DNA from: Aquipseudomonas alcaligenes MRY13-0052
GTDB taxonomy: Bacteria; Pseudomonadota; Gammaproteobacteria; Pseudomonadales; Pseudomonadaceae
Direction: 5' to 3'
Assembly: GCA_000474255.1 (NCBI GenBank)
Contig: BATO01000051.1
Location: forward strand, 1-46,294
DNA length: 46,294 nt
Part shown: positions 32,717-39,958 of the stretch, in pieces
How the letters are laid out: every line of letters begins with the position of its first letter
How positions within the stretch are numbered: position 1 is the first letter of the stretch
The notes under the pieces: generated by a model
The model's database searches: none
What the model was told of the DNA's origin: nothing
The model's input: only the letters and a program-made list of their open reading frames with translations
Translations under genes and position numbers: made by a program

Positions 32717-33664
32717 ATGGGAACCCTGAACAACATCGAATGCTTCGTCCGCAGTGCGGAAGCCGGGAGCTTTGCCGAGGCCGCACGGCGCCTGGGCCTG
32801 ACGCCAGCGGCAGTCGGCAAGAACGTGGCGAAACTGGAGCGTGGGCTGGGGGTGCAGCTGTTCCAGCGTAGTACACGCAGCCTGAAACTCACCGAGGCCG
32901 GCGAGCGCTTCCTCATCGAGGTCAGCGGCGGCCTCGCCACCCTCCAGGGCGCGGTGGCCAACCTCGCCAGCGCGGGCGGCCAGCCGGCGGGCAACCTCAA
33001 GGTGAGCATGGGGCTGATGTTCGGCCGCGAATACATCGTGCCGCTGCTCGAGGGCTTCCTCGCCCGCTATCCAGCCATCGTCCCCGACTGGCATTTCGAC
33101 AACCGCCAGGTGGACCTCATCGGCGAAGGCTTCGACATCGGCATCGGCGGCGGTTTCGAGCTGCCCCAGGGGGTGATCGCCCGGCAGATCGGCCCGGGTC
33201 ATCGCGTGCTGCTGGCCTCCCCCGGCTACCTGGAGAAACACCCGCACCCACAAGCGCCGGCGGACCTCCCCCAGCACGACGGCATCCTCCTGCGTTCACC
33301 GCAGACCGGCCGCGTGCGCAATTGGGTGCTGCGCAACGGCAGTGACGACCAGTCCCCCATCGACCTGCGGCCGCGCATGCTGATGAGCGACCCGGAAGCC
33401 GCCTGCCACGCCGCATGCATGGGCCTGGGCATCACACTGGTCAGCACGGTGCACGCGGTGCACTTCATCGAGCGCGGCCAGCTGGTACGGGTACTGCCGG
33501 ACTGGCACGTGCTCTCCGACCCGCTGTGCCTCTACTTCAGCGCGCAGAAGCTGTTGCCGGCCAAGACCCGCGTCTTCATCGACCATGTGGTGCACGCCTT
33601 CCGCGAGCAGGGCCTGGCCGAACGCTTCTCCGCCCAGGGCCCGGCCTGCGGCGGCCGGGGCTGA
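32717..33664 (+). CDS. LysR family transcriptional regulator
   Basis: A 315-residue LysR-type protein. The N-terminal helix-turn-helix (SFAEAARRLGLTPAAVGKNVAKLERGLGVQLF) is typical; a substrate-binding-like effector domain follows (LLEGFLARYPAIVPDWHF, LIGEGFDIGIGGG). It is divergent from the SDR gene. A weak inverted repeat CGAT-N9-ATCG lies in the spacer near 32660-32680. It resembles the large subgroup of LysR proteins that regulate a neighbouring oxidoreductase. Confidence 0.94.
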   Translation: MGTLNNIECFVRSAEAGSFAEAARRLGLTPAAVGKNVAKLERGLGVQLFQRSTRSLKLTEAGERFLIEVSGGLATLQGAVANLASAGGQPAGNLKVSMGLMFGREYIVPLLEGFLARYPAIVPDWHFDNRQVDLIGEGFDIGIGGGFELPQGVIARQIGPGHRVLLASPGYLEKHPHPQAPADLPQHDGILLRSPQTGRVRNWVLRNGSDDQSPIDLRPRMLMSDPEAACHAACMGLGITLVSTVHAVHFIERGQLVRVLPDWHVLSDPLCLYFSAQKLLPAKTRVFIDHVVHAFREQGLAERFSAQGPACGGRG

Positions 33665-33779
33665 TCGGCACCGTTGCCACTCAGGCAATAGTCATTATCG
33701 AAGTGGGTGATTTTTCCGCCCCCGGGGCCGCGGATAACCTTTGTTCATCAAAGGACAACGCCACCCCAGGGGGCCCGAA

Positions 33780-34022
33780 ATGAATCGCCTGCTCGCCATC
33801 GCACTCGCCGCTACCACCCTCATCCTCGCCGGCTGCGCCAGCCAACCGGAGCCGCGCCCGTACACCGATGCCGAGGTCAAGCAGTTCTCCCTGGAGATGC
33901 TCAACCGCGCCGGCCTGCCCTACGAGGATTACGAGAAAGTCCGCTCCGCGCTGATGAACCCCAAGGTCTCCAGCGCCAGCCGCGACTACGAGGCCGCCTT
34001 CATCCGCCGCAACGAGGGCTGA
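33780..34022 (+). CDS. Small lipoprotein, unknown function
   Basis: An 80-residue protein. The ATG at 33780 is chosen because it opens on a lipoprotein signal (MNRLLAIALAATTLILAGC, acylated cysteine at 19) and has AGGGGG upstream; a longer in-frame start at 33741 would spoil the signal. The mature part is short, charged and helical (PYTDAEVKQFSLEMLNRAG). No family recognised. A small hairpin CCTTTG-TTCAT-CAAAGG lies at 33738-33754 in its leader. Confidence 0.8.
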   Translation: MNRLLAIALAATTLILAGCASQPEPRPYTDAEVKQFSLEMLNRAGLPYEDYEKVRSALMNPKVSSASRDYEAAFIRRNEG

Positions 34023-34093
34023 ACCCGGGGCTATGCTTTGCGCTCGACCGCTTGGCCACCAGGCGGCCACGACCGAGCGAAAGGCCCGCCCCA

Positions 34094-34558
34094 ATGAGCA
34101 GCACCGCCTCCCCCACCGCCCATCGCGAATGCGCCACCTCACGGCTCATCGACGCACCGCCAGCCCGGGTATTCCGCGCCATCGCCAGCCCCGAGCACCT
34201 CGCCCGCTGGTGGGGCCCGAACGGCTTCAGCAGCACCTTCGAGCTCTTCGAATTCCGCCCCGACGGCGCCTGGCGCTTCACCCTCCACGGCCCCGACGGC
34301 ACCGACTACCCCAACCACAACCTGTTCCGCGAGATCACCCCCGACCGGGTGCTGATCGAACACCTCTCCGACGACCACCACTTCTTCCTCACCATCACTT
34401 TCACCCTGGAAGGCACCGGCACGCGGGTGGGTTGGCAGCAGGTCTTCGACAGCGCGGAACACCGCGAACAGATCGCCACCTTCGTGCTGCCGGCCAACGA
34501 GGAAAACCTCGACCGCCTAACCGCCGAAGTGCGCAACGTCGACTGGCCCATGGCCTAA
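34094..34558 (+). CDS. SRPBCC/AHSA1 domain protein
   Basis: A 154-residue protein of the AHSA1-like START/Bet v1 fold. Seen: SRLIDAPPARVFRAI, EHLARWWGPNGFSSTF, FRPDGAWRFTLHGPDG and a C-terminal helix ENLDRLTAEV, which are typical. These proteins bind hydrophobic ligands or act as stress-related factors in bacteria; no specific role can be given. AAGG is the only ribosome-site-like sequence before the ATG. It follows the lipoprotein gene by 71 bp. Confidence 0.88.
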   Translation: MSSTASPTAHRECATSRLIDAPPARVFRAIASPEHLARWWGPNGFSSTFELFEFRPDGAWRFTLHGPDGTDYPNHNLFREITPDRVLIEHLSDDHHFFLTITFTLEGTGTRVGWQQVFDSAEHREQIATFVLPANEENLDRLTAEVRNVDWPMA

Positions 34559-34583
34559 GCGCCACAGCACCCGCACCGCTCCC

Positions 34584-34618
34584 GTAGGATGGCGTAGAGC
34601 GCAGCGAAACCCATCGAT
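34584..34618. repeat. Hairpin repeat, family H
   Basis: GTAGGATGGCGTAGAGCGCA then GCGAAACCCATC. GATGG and CCATC pair, with GCGCAGCG between. A diverged relative is near 46181 (GTAGGTTGGTGTCGAGCGCA). Confidence 0.6.
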
Positions 34619-34629
34619 GCGCCGCCAAC

Positions 34630-35364
34630 TCAGTCCCCCAGGTCCTCATGGTGATCCGAAAGCCCCTGCCGCCAGTAGGCCGCGACGCGCATCGCCTCCT
34701 TCGGCTGCCCCTTCTCCACCAGCAGGGCGCGGGTGCAGGTCATCATCCCGTGCTCGCCGGCGCCCCAGGCGTAGCCTTCGCCAGCCGGCAACTGCAGGGC
34801 CTGTACGGCGGCGACCAGTTCCTCCGGCGTATCCACCCAGCGCAGGTCGAGGCTCGCGGCGCTGCGCAAATCGCGGCGGTCGGCCTCGGCCAGCTGCACG
34901 ATGGCGCTGACGCGGGCGCCGGCCGGCAGCTCCTCCAGGCGCCGGTGGATCGCCGGCAGCGCGCTGGAGTCGCCCACCAGCAGGTGCCAGTCGTAATCCA
35001 GGGGGATGATCATCGAGCCGCGCGGACCGCCGATCAGCGCGGAGTCGCCCGGCTGCGTGCGCTCGGCCCATTCGCAGGCGCCGCCCTCGCCGTGCAGGGC
35101 GAATTCGAGGGTCAGCTCGCGACGTTCAAGATCGAAGTGGCGCGGCGTGTAGTCGCGGCGGATGAGCTCGCCCTGCTCGTCCACGAACATGAACTTGATG
35201 TGGTCGTCGAAGGAGGCGGAAACGAAGTCCGCCAGTTCGTCACCGCCGAAGGTGACGCTCATGAAATGCGGGCTGATGCGCTCCACGCGGAGCACGTCCA
35301 GCTCGCGGCGGCGCAGTTCGTGGCGCACGCGCTGCACGCGGCGGGTCTGTACGGGTTGGTCCAT
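34630..35364 (-). CDS. Siderophore-interacting protein, ferric-siderophore reductase family
   Basis: A 244-residue flavoreductase of the FAD_binding_9/SIP family that reduces ferric siderophores with NAD(P)H in the cytoplasm. Seen: VERISPHFMSVTFGGDEL, the FAD motif RRDYTPRHFD, GPRGSMIIP, LVGDSSALPAIHRRLEEL and the C-terminal YAWGAGEHG. The ATG at 35364 is preferred to one at 35397 because the promoter at 35403-35432 would start RNA near 35397. Divergent from a MarR gene with shared operators, which suggests repression by that protein. No Fur box was confirmed. Confidence 0.92.
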   Translation of the reverse strand: MDQPVQTRRVQRVRHELRRRELDVLRVERISPHFMSVTFGGDELADFVSASFDDHIKFMFVDEQGELIRRDYTPRHFDLERRELTLEFALHGEGGACEWAERTQPGDSALIGGPRGSMIIPLDYDWHLLVGDSSALPAIHRRLEELPAGARVSAIVQLAEADRRDLRSAASLDLRWVDTPEELVAAVQALQLPAGEGYAWGAGEHGMMTCTRALLVEKGQPKEAMRVAAYWRQGLSDHHEDLGD

Positions 35365-35386
35365 GGGCTGTTGCTCGCAAGGGATG

Positions 35387-35433
35387 GTTGATAACATCAA
35401 CGATCATAAAAACCACTAGTTGATATTGTCAAC
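35387..35433 (-). promoter_or_regulatory. Promoter of the SIP gene with two MarR-type operators
   Basis: On the minus strand TTGACA (35432-35427), 18 bp, TATGAT (35408-35403) make a strong promoter. GTTGATATTGTCAAC (35419-35433) covers the -35 box and GTTGATAACATCAAC (35387-35401) covers the start point. The palindromes are near-identical and their centres are 32 bp apart, about three turns. The -35-side site also ends only three bases before the MarR start codon at 35437. Confidence 0.75.
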
Positions 35434-35436
35434 CAT

Positions 35437-35877
35437 ATGACCGCCGATACAGCCGAAGACGTCTTCGAATCCATCCACTCCGTTATGCACCTCTACCGCG
35501 CCCGGCAATACCGGACGCTGCGCGACGGCGCCCACGACCTCGCCCACATGGAATTCAAGGCGCTGAACTTCTTCGCCCACAATCCGGGGGCGACCCAGAG
35601 CGACCTGGTGGCCCACTCCGGGCGCGACAAGGCGCAGATCGCCCGCCTGATCCAGGCGTTGCGCGCCAAGGCGCTGCTGGAAGGCAAGGCCGACGAGGCC
35701 GACAAGCGCAGCATCCGGCTCTACCCCACCGCCGCGGGCACTGCTCTCCACCAGGCGGTGCGCCAACAGGGCCGACGCCTCAACCAGGTGGCGGTGGACG
35801 GCTTCAGCCAGGAGGAATGCCAGCAGTTGCTCGACCTGCTGGCGCGGGTACAGGCCAACCTGAACGCCGAAGACTGA
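35437..35877 (+). CDS. MarR family transcriptional regulator
   Basis: A 146-residue winged-helix repressor. Seen: helix-turn-helix and wing (GATQSDLVAHSGRDKAQIARLIQALRAKALL, then EADKRSIRLYPTAAG). No ribosome site is visible before the ATG at 35437 and the operator ends three bases upstream, so the message may be leaderless or start with a very short leader. It most likely represses itself and the divergent SIP gene; the ligand is not known. Confidence 0.92.
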   Translation: MTADTAEDVFESIHSVMHLYRARQYRTLRDGAHDLAHMEFKALNFFAHNPGATQSDLVAHSGRDKAQIARLIQALRAKALLEGKADEADKRSIRLYPTAAGTALHQAVRQQGRRLNQVAVDGFSQEECQQLLDLLARVQANLNAED

Positions 35878-35960
35878 CGCCCAACCCCCGAAGGATGCGC
35901 AGCGGCCGCCGACACCGCAGAATAGGCACCGCGATTTTCCCCACCGGTCAGGGACGACAG

Positions 35961-36668
35961 ATGCACGACAACGATGAAATCCAGGCGATCCGCCAGCAGT
36001 TGGCCCGCCCCGCCACGCAGTTCACCGCTGGCGGCTTCCGCCCCACCCAGGCCGACGACGAAAGCTGGCTGGGCCGGGCCTTCCTGTTCCGCCCCGACGA
36101 AGGCATCCCCTGCAACGCGGCCGGGGACGCAATGCTGCCCCTGGCCCAGTTCCACCTGCCGAGCCTGCCGGTCAACCACCCGCTGCTGGCGGAGGTGCGG
36201 GTGCTGACCCTGTTCATCTCCGCCGATTTCGGCGAGCCGCTGGAGCCCATGGGCGCCCACTGGCTGATTCGCGAATACGGTCACCACGAGGTGCTGGAGC
36301 GCAAGGAGCTGGCCGCGCCGGCTTCCTTCATCAAACCCTTCCCGCTCAAGGCCGAACGGCTGGACGAGGACTACCCGCTGTGGGACGGCGGCGGCGTGCC
36401 GGCAGACCTGGAAGACCGCATCCTCGAACTGGAACGCCAAGGCACGATCGACAGCTACTACGACATCGTCAGCCACTGCTACGCGCACAAGATCGGCGGC
36501 TACCCGTCCTTCTGCCAGTCCGGCATCGACCCGGGCGACGGCTTCGAATTCGTCTTCCAGATCTCCTCCGACGCCAAGATCAACCTCAACGTCGTGGACA
36601 GCGGCAGCCTGATGTTCTGGAAGCACCGCAGCAGCGGCGAATGGGCGCTCTACTACGACTTCTACTGA
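35961..36668 (+). CDS. DUF1963 (YwqG-like) family protein
   Basis: A 235-residue cytoplasmic protein. It resembles the YwqG/DUF1963 family through its pattern of short aromatic and acidic strands and the C-terminus KIGGYPSFCQSGIDPGDGFEFVFQISSD, with the KIGG-P-x-C motif. Function of the family is not established. GGGACGA precedes the ATG. It forms a same-strand pair with the DUF4291 gene 44 bp downstream. Confidence 0.75.
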   Translation: MHDNDEIQAIRQQLARPATQFTAGGFRPTQADDESWLGRAFLFRPDEGIPCNAAGDAMLPLAQFHLPSLPVNHPLLAEVRVLTLFISADFGEPLEPMGAHWLIREYGHHEVLERKELAAPASFIKPFPLKAERLDEDYPLWDGGGVPADLEDRILELERQGTIDSYYDIVSHCYAHKIGGYPSFCQSGIDPGDGFEFVFQISSDAKINLNVVDSGSLMFWKHRSSGEWALYYDFY

Positions 36669-36711
36669 GCCCCAGCCCCCTCACCCACGGCTCATCCCAA
36701 CGCAGGCCCCC

Positions 36712-37278
36712 ATGCAGGCATTCCCCCAGAAACAGATCAGGGCCCACTACGACGCCCGCACCCTCCGCGTCTACCAGGCCTATTCCGATGCCATCGCCGA
36801 CAGCGCGCTGGCCCACGGCACCTTCGTCTCGCCGCCCTTCAAGCTGGAGCGCATGACCTGGATAAAGCCCTCCTTCCTCTGGATGATGTACCGCGCCGGC
36901 TGGGGCCTGAAGGACAGCGGGCAGAAGCGCATCCTCGCCCTCGACATCAGCCACGAAGGCTTCGCCTGGGCCCTGGCCAACAGCTGCCCCAGCCACCCGG
37001 AGCCGGGCCAGGGCAAAGAGGAATGGGAGCGCATCAAGAACGCCTCGCCGGTGCGCATCCAGTGGGACCCGGAGCGCAACCTGCACCTCGAGCCGCAGCC
37101 CCACCGCGCGATCCAGATCGGCCTCGGCCCGGAGGCTTCAAGGCGCTACGTGGAGCAGTGGATACAGGGCATCACCGAGGTCACCTGCCTGGCCCATGAC
37201 ATCCACGCCCTGGTGCAGGCTGGAGAGCTGGAAGAGGCGCGGCGCAGGCTGCCCGAAGAGCGCGAATACATCCCTTGA
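36712..37278 (+). CDS. DUF4291 family protein
   Basis: A 188-residue protein whose start (KQIRAHYDARTLRVYQAYSDAIAD), MTWIKPSFLWMMYRAGWG and VRIQWDPERNLHLEP segments match what I remember of DUF4291. The function is unknown. No signal peptide or membrane segment. It lies between the DUF1963 gene and the peroxiredoxin gene. Confidence 0.82.
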   Translation: MQAFPQKQIRAHYDARTLRVYQAYSDAIADSALAHGTFVSPPFKLERMTWIKPSFLWMMYRAGWGLKDSGQKRILALDISHEGFAWALANSCPSHPEPGQGKEEWERIKNASPVRIQWDPERNLHLEPQPHRAIQIGLGPEASRRYVEQWIQGITEVTCLAHDIHALVQAGELEEARRRLPEEREYIP

Positions 37279-37392
37279 AACACCTGCTCCTCCAACCCGG
37301 CCGGCGGCGTGCGGCAGCGGGTTAGCGTCGTCACGAAAGCCGTCTACGCTCACCCACGACCCGCCCGCCATCCACTCCAGGAGGACAACACC

Positions 37393-38046
37393 ATGGCATT
37401 GCGCATCAACGATCTGGTCCCTGACTTCAAGGCCGAAACCGACCAGGGCAGCATCAGCTTCCACGATTGGATCGGCTCCAGCTGGGCCATCCTCTTCTCC
37501 CATCCCAAGGACTTCACCCCGGTGTGCACCACCGAGTTCGGCGCCGTGGCGCAACTGGCCGCCGAATGGGCCAAGCGCGGCACCAAAGTGATCGGCGTCT
37601 CGGTGGACGGGGTGCAGGCGCACCAGAAGTGGAAGGGTGATATCGAGGCGTTCTGTGGCGCCAACGCCACCTTCCCGATCATCGCCGACGAGTCCCTGGC
37701 CGTGTCCAAGGCCTTCGACATGCTGCCCGCCGAGGCCTACCTGCCCGATGGCCGCACCGCCGCCGACACCGCCACCGTGCGCTCGGTGTTCATCATCGGC
37801 CCGGACAAGAAGCTCAAGCTGTCCATGACCTACCCGATGTCGGTGGGCCGCAACTTCGCCGAGGTGCTGCGCGCCCTCGACGCCCTGCAACTGACCTACA
37901 ACGTGCCCCTGGCCACCCCGGCCAACTGGACCGAAGGCCAGGACGTGATCGTCGCCCTCGCCCTCAATGACGACCAGGCCCGCGAGAAGTACGGCAGCAT
38001 CGACATCAAGCTGCCCTACCTGCGCACCACCGCCGCGCCGAAGTAG
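37393..38046 (+). CDS. 1-Cys peroxiredoxin (Prx6-like)
   Basis: A 217-residue peroxidase that reduces hydrogen peroxide and organic peroxides. The start at 37393 (MALRINDLVPDF) has GGAGG upstream; an in-frame ATG at 37309 is too early. The peroxidatic cysteine is C45 in KDFTPVCTTE, the Prx6 signature, with the catalytic arginine in TVRSVFIIGPD. A second cysteine, C88 (EAFCGANA), is not at the place of a resolving cysteine of 2-Cys enzymes. Its last 31 bases overlap the end of the convergent methyltransferase gene. Confidence 0.95.
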   Translation: MALRINDLVPDFKAETDQGSISFHDWIGSSWAILFSHPKDFTPVCTTEFGAVAQLAAEWAKRGTKVIGVSVDGVQAHQKWKGDIEAFCGANATFPIIADESLAVSKAFDMLPAEAYLPDGRTAADTATVRSVFIIGPDKKLKLSMTYPMSVGRNFAEVLRALDALQLTYNVPLATPANWTEGQDVIVALALNDDQAREKYGSIDIKLPYLRTTAAPK

Positions 38047-38687
38047 GTCCGCTCCACCCTCCCGCTCCTGCGCCACACGCTCGCCACCCAGGGCTGCTGC
38101 TCCCGCGGCAGGCCCGCCGGGCGGTAGTAATGCTCCAGCTCCTCGAACCCCGCCGCCTCCAGCAGCGCCTTCCAGGCCGCGAAGTCGTGCCAGGCGCCGT
38201 AGCGGTTGCCGCTCCAGCCTTCCTGGTTCTGCCCGCGCGGGTTGGAGCTGAACAGCACCCCACCCGGCTTCAGCGTCGTGTGCAGCTGGCGCAGCACCCT
38301 CGGCAGCTCCTGCCCCGGCACGTGGAACAGCGTGGCATTGGCGAACACACCATCGAAGCGTTCGGCCGGCAACTGCAGGTCGAGGAAGGACTGCAACCAC
38401 ACCTCGCAGCCGGAATCCGCCCGTGCCATCTCGACGAAGCGCTCGGCGCCGTCCAGCCCCACCGGCGTGTGGCCCAGGGCGCGGAAGGTGCGCAGGTCGC
38501 GCCCCGGCCCGCAGCCGAAATCGAGGATGGCCAGCGGCGCCGGGCCGTGGATATGCCGCAACAGGGCCTCGATGTTCTGGCTCACATCATGGTCGCGGGT
38601 GTTCTCGCGGAAGCCATCGGCGTTCTGGTTGTAGTCCTCCAGCGTGGTGGCGCTGAGGTTGGCGAGCTCATCGGGCAGCAAGGGCAT
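38016..38687 (-). CDS. Class I SAM-dependent methyltransferase
   Basis: A 223-residue methyltransferase. Motif I is ILDFGCGPGRDLRTF, followed by VGLDGAERFVEMAR, FDGVFANATLFHV and LKPGGVLFSSNPRG. The start MPLLPDEL at 38687 with GAGAG upstream is preferred over one 57 bases earlier. The substrate is unknown; it resembles small ubiquinone/tellurite-resistance-type methyltransferases. It converges on the peroxiredoxin gene with 31 bp of shared sequence. Confidence 0.88.
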   Translation of the reverse strand: MPLLPDELANLSATTLEDYNQNADGFRENTRDHDVSQNIEALLRHIHGPAPLAILDFGCGPGRDLRTFRALGHTPVGLDGAERFVEMARADSGCEVWLQSFLDLQLPAERFDGVFANATLFHVPGQELPRVLRQLHTTLKPGGVLFSSNPRGQNQEGWSGNRYGAWHDFAAWKALLEAAGFEELEHYYRPAGLPREQQPWVASVWRRSGRVERTYFGAAVVRR

Positions 38688-38770
38688 GGGGGTCTCTCGT
38701 GAGATAGGCCCGGGGATTCTACCCGCCCCCGCCACCGCGCTCACGGCCCCTTTAAATGACGAACGACATC

Positions 38771-38795
38771 TATGCGACGAATAATATTACGCATA
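38771..38795. promoter_or_regulatory. Candidate operator before the efflux operon
   Basis: TATGCG ... CGCATA separated by 13 AT-rich bases, 41 bp before the adaptor gene. It likely overlaps the promoter. No regulator gene is adjacent on that side. Confidence 0.5.
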
Positions 38796-38835
38796 TCATC
38801 CAAACAATCGCAGGCATCCCCGAGAGTGCAGGACC

Positions 38836-39957
38836 ATGAACCGACACGCGCACACCCTCCGCCCCCTGGCCCTGTTGGCAGCACTGCTGGCCCTCGGCGG
38901 CTGCAACAGCCAGGCCGACACCTCGCCCACTGCCAGCGGCCCGCAGCCACGGCCGGTACTGGCCGCCCAGGTGGAAAGCGCCAGCCACCACCAGGCCGCC
39001 TACACCGGGGTGGTGGCGGCGCGCACCGAGAGCGACCTGGGCTTCCGCGTCGGCGGCAAGGTGATCGAGCGCCGCGTCGACCCCGGCGCCCGGGTGGCCA
39101 AGGGCGACACCCTGCTGGTGCTGGATATCGAGGACTTCGAGCTGGCCCTGCGCGCCGCCAACAACCGCGTCAGCGCCGCCCGTGCGCAACTGCGCCAGGC
39201 CCGTGACGACGAAAGCCGCTACCGCCGTCTGTCCACCACCGGCGCCGTGTCGCGCCAGGTGTTCGACCAGGCCGCCACCAACCTGCGGGTCGCCGAGGCC
39301 GAACTGGCCGCCGCCAGCTCCGAAGCCAGCCAGGTGCAGAACCGCCGCAGCTACTCGACCCTCAAGGCCGATGGCGACGGCATCATCACCGACGTGCGCG
39401 TCGAGCGCGGCCAGGTGGTCGCCGAAGGGCAGATCGTCGCCCGCCTGGCCCACGACGGCGCCCGCGAAGCGGTGATCGACCTGCCGGAAACCCAGCGCGC
39501 CCTGGCCGGCAGCAATGCCCTCGCCTACCCCTTCGATGCCCGCGAGCAGGCGGTGAAAGCCACCTTGCGCGAGCTCTCCGCCTCCGCCGACCCGGTCACC
39601 CGCACCTACCGCGCCCGCTACATCCTCGATGGCGCCGCCGAGCGCTTCAGCATCGGCTCCACCATCACCGTGCGCTTGCAGAGCGAGCAGGCCGAGCTGC
39701 TGCGGGTGCCCATCGGCGCCCTGCACAACCCGGGTTCGGGCAGCGGCGTCTGGGTCATAGGCGAGGACGACAGCGTGCACTTCGCCGCCGTGAAGGTCGC
39801 CCGCCTCGGCCAGGAATACGCCCTGCTGGAAGGCGGCGTCAGCGCCGGCCAGCGCGTGGTCGCCCTCGGCGCCCACCTGCTGCACGAGGGCGACAAGGTG
39901 CGCCTGCTGCCCGGCCAGGCCCTGGCGCTGGCCCGCCAGAACGACGAGGTGCGCTGA
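38836..39957 (+). CDS. RND efflux periplasmic adaptor (membrane fusion protein), lipoprotein
   Basis: A 373-residue HlyD-type adaptor that joins an RND pump to an outer-membrane channel. A lipoprotein signal ends in LGGC with the cysteine at 23. It has the lipoyl-type halves (DLGFRVGGKVIERRVDPGARVAKGD and VRVERGQVVAEGQIVARL), a helical hairpin (RLSTTGAVSRQVFDQAAT) and a beta-barrel domain. AGGA precedes the ATG. One base separates its stop from the pump gene start. No outer-membrane channel gene is present, so a channel such as an OprM-like one encoded elsewhere would be needed. Confidence 0.94.
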   Translation: MNRHAHTLRPLALLAALLALGGCNSQADTSPTASGPQPRPVLAAQVESASHHQAAYTGVVAARTESDLGFRVGGKVIERRVDPGARVAKGDTLLVLDIEDFELALRAANNRVSAARAQLRQARDDESRYRRLSTTGAVSRQVFDQAATNLRVAEAELAAASSEASQVQNRRSYSTLKADGDGIITDVRVERGQVVAEGQIVARLAHDGAREAVIDLPETQRALAGSNALAYPFDAREQAVKATLRELSASADPVTRTYRARYILDGAAERFSIGSTITVRLQSEQAELLRVPIGALHNPGSGSGVWVIGEDDSVHFAAVKVARLGQEYALLEGGVSAGQRVVALGAHLLHEGDKVRLLPGQALALARQNDEVR

Positions 39958-39958
39958 G

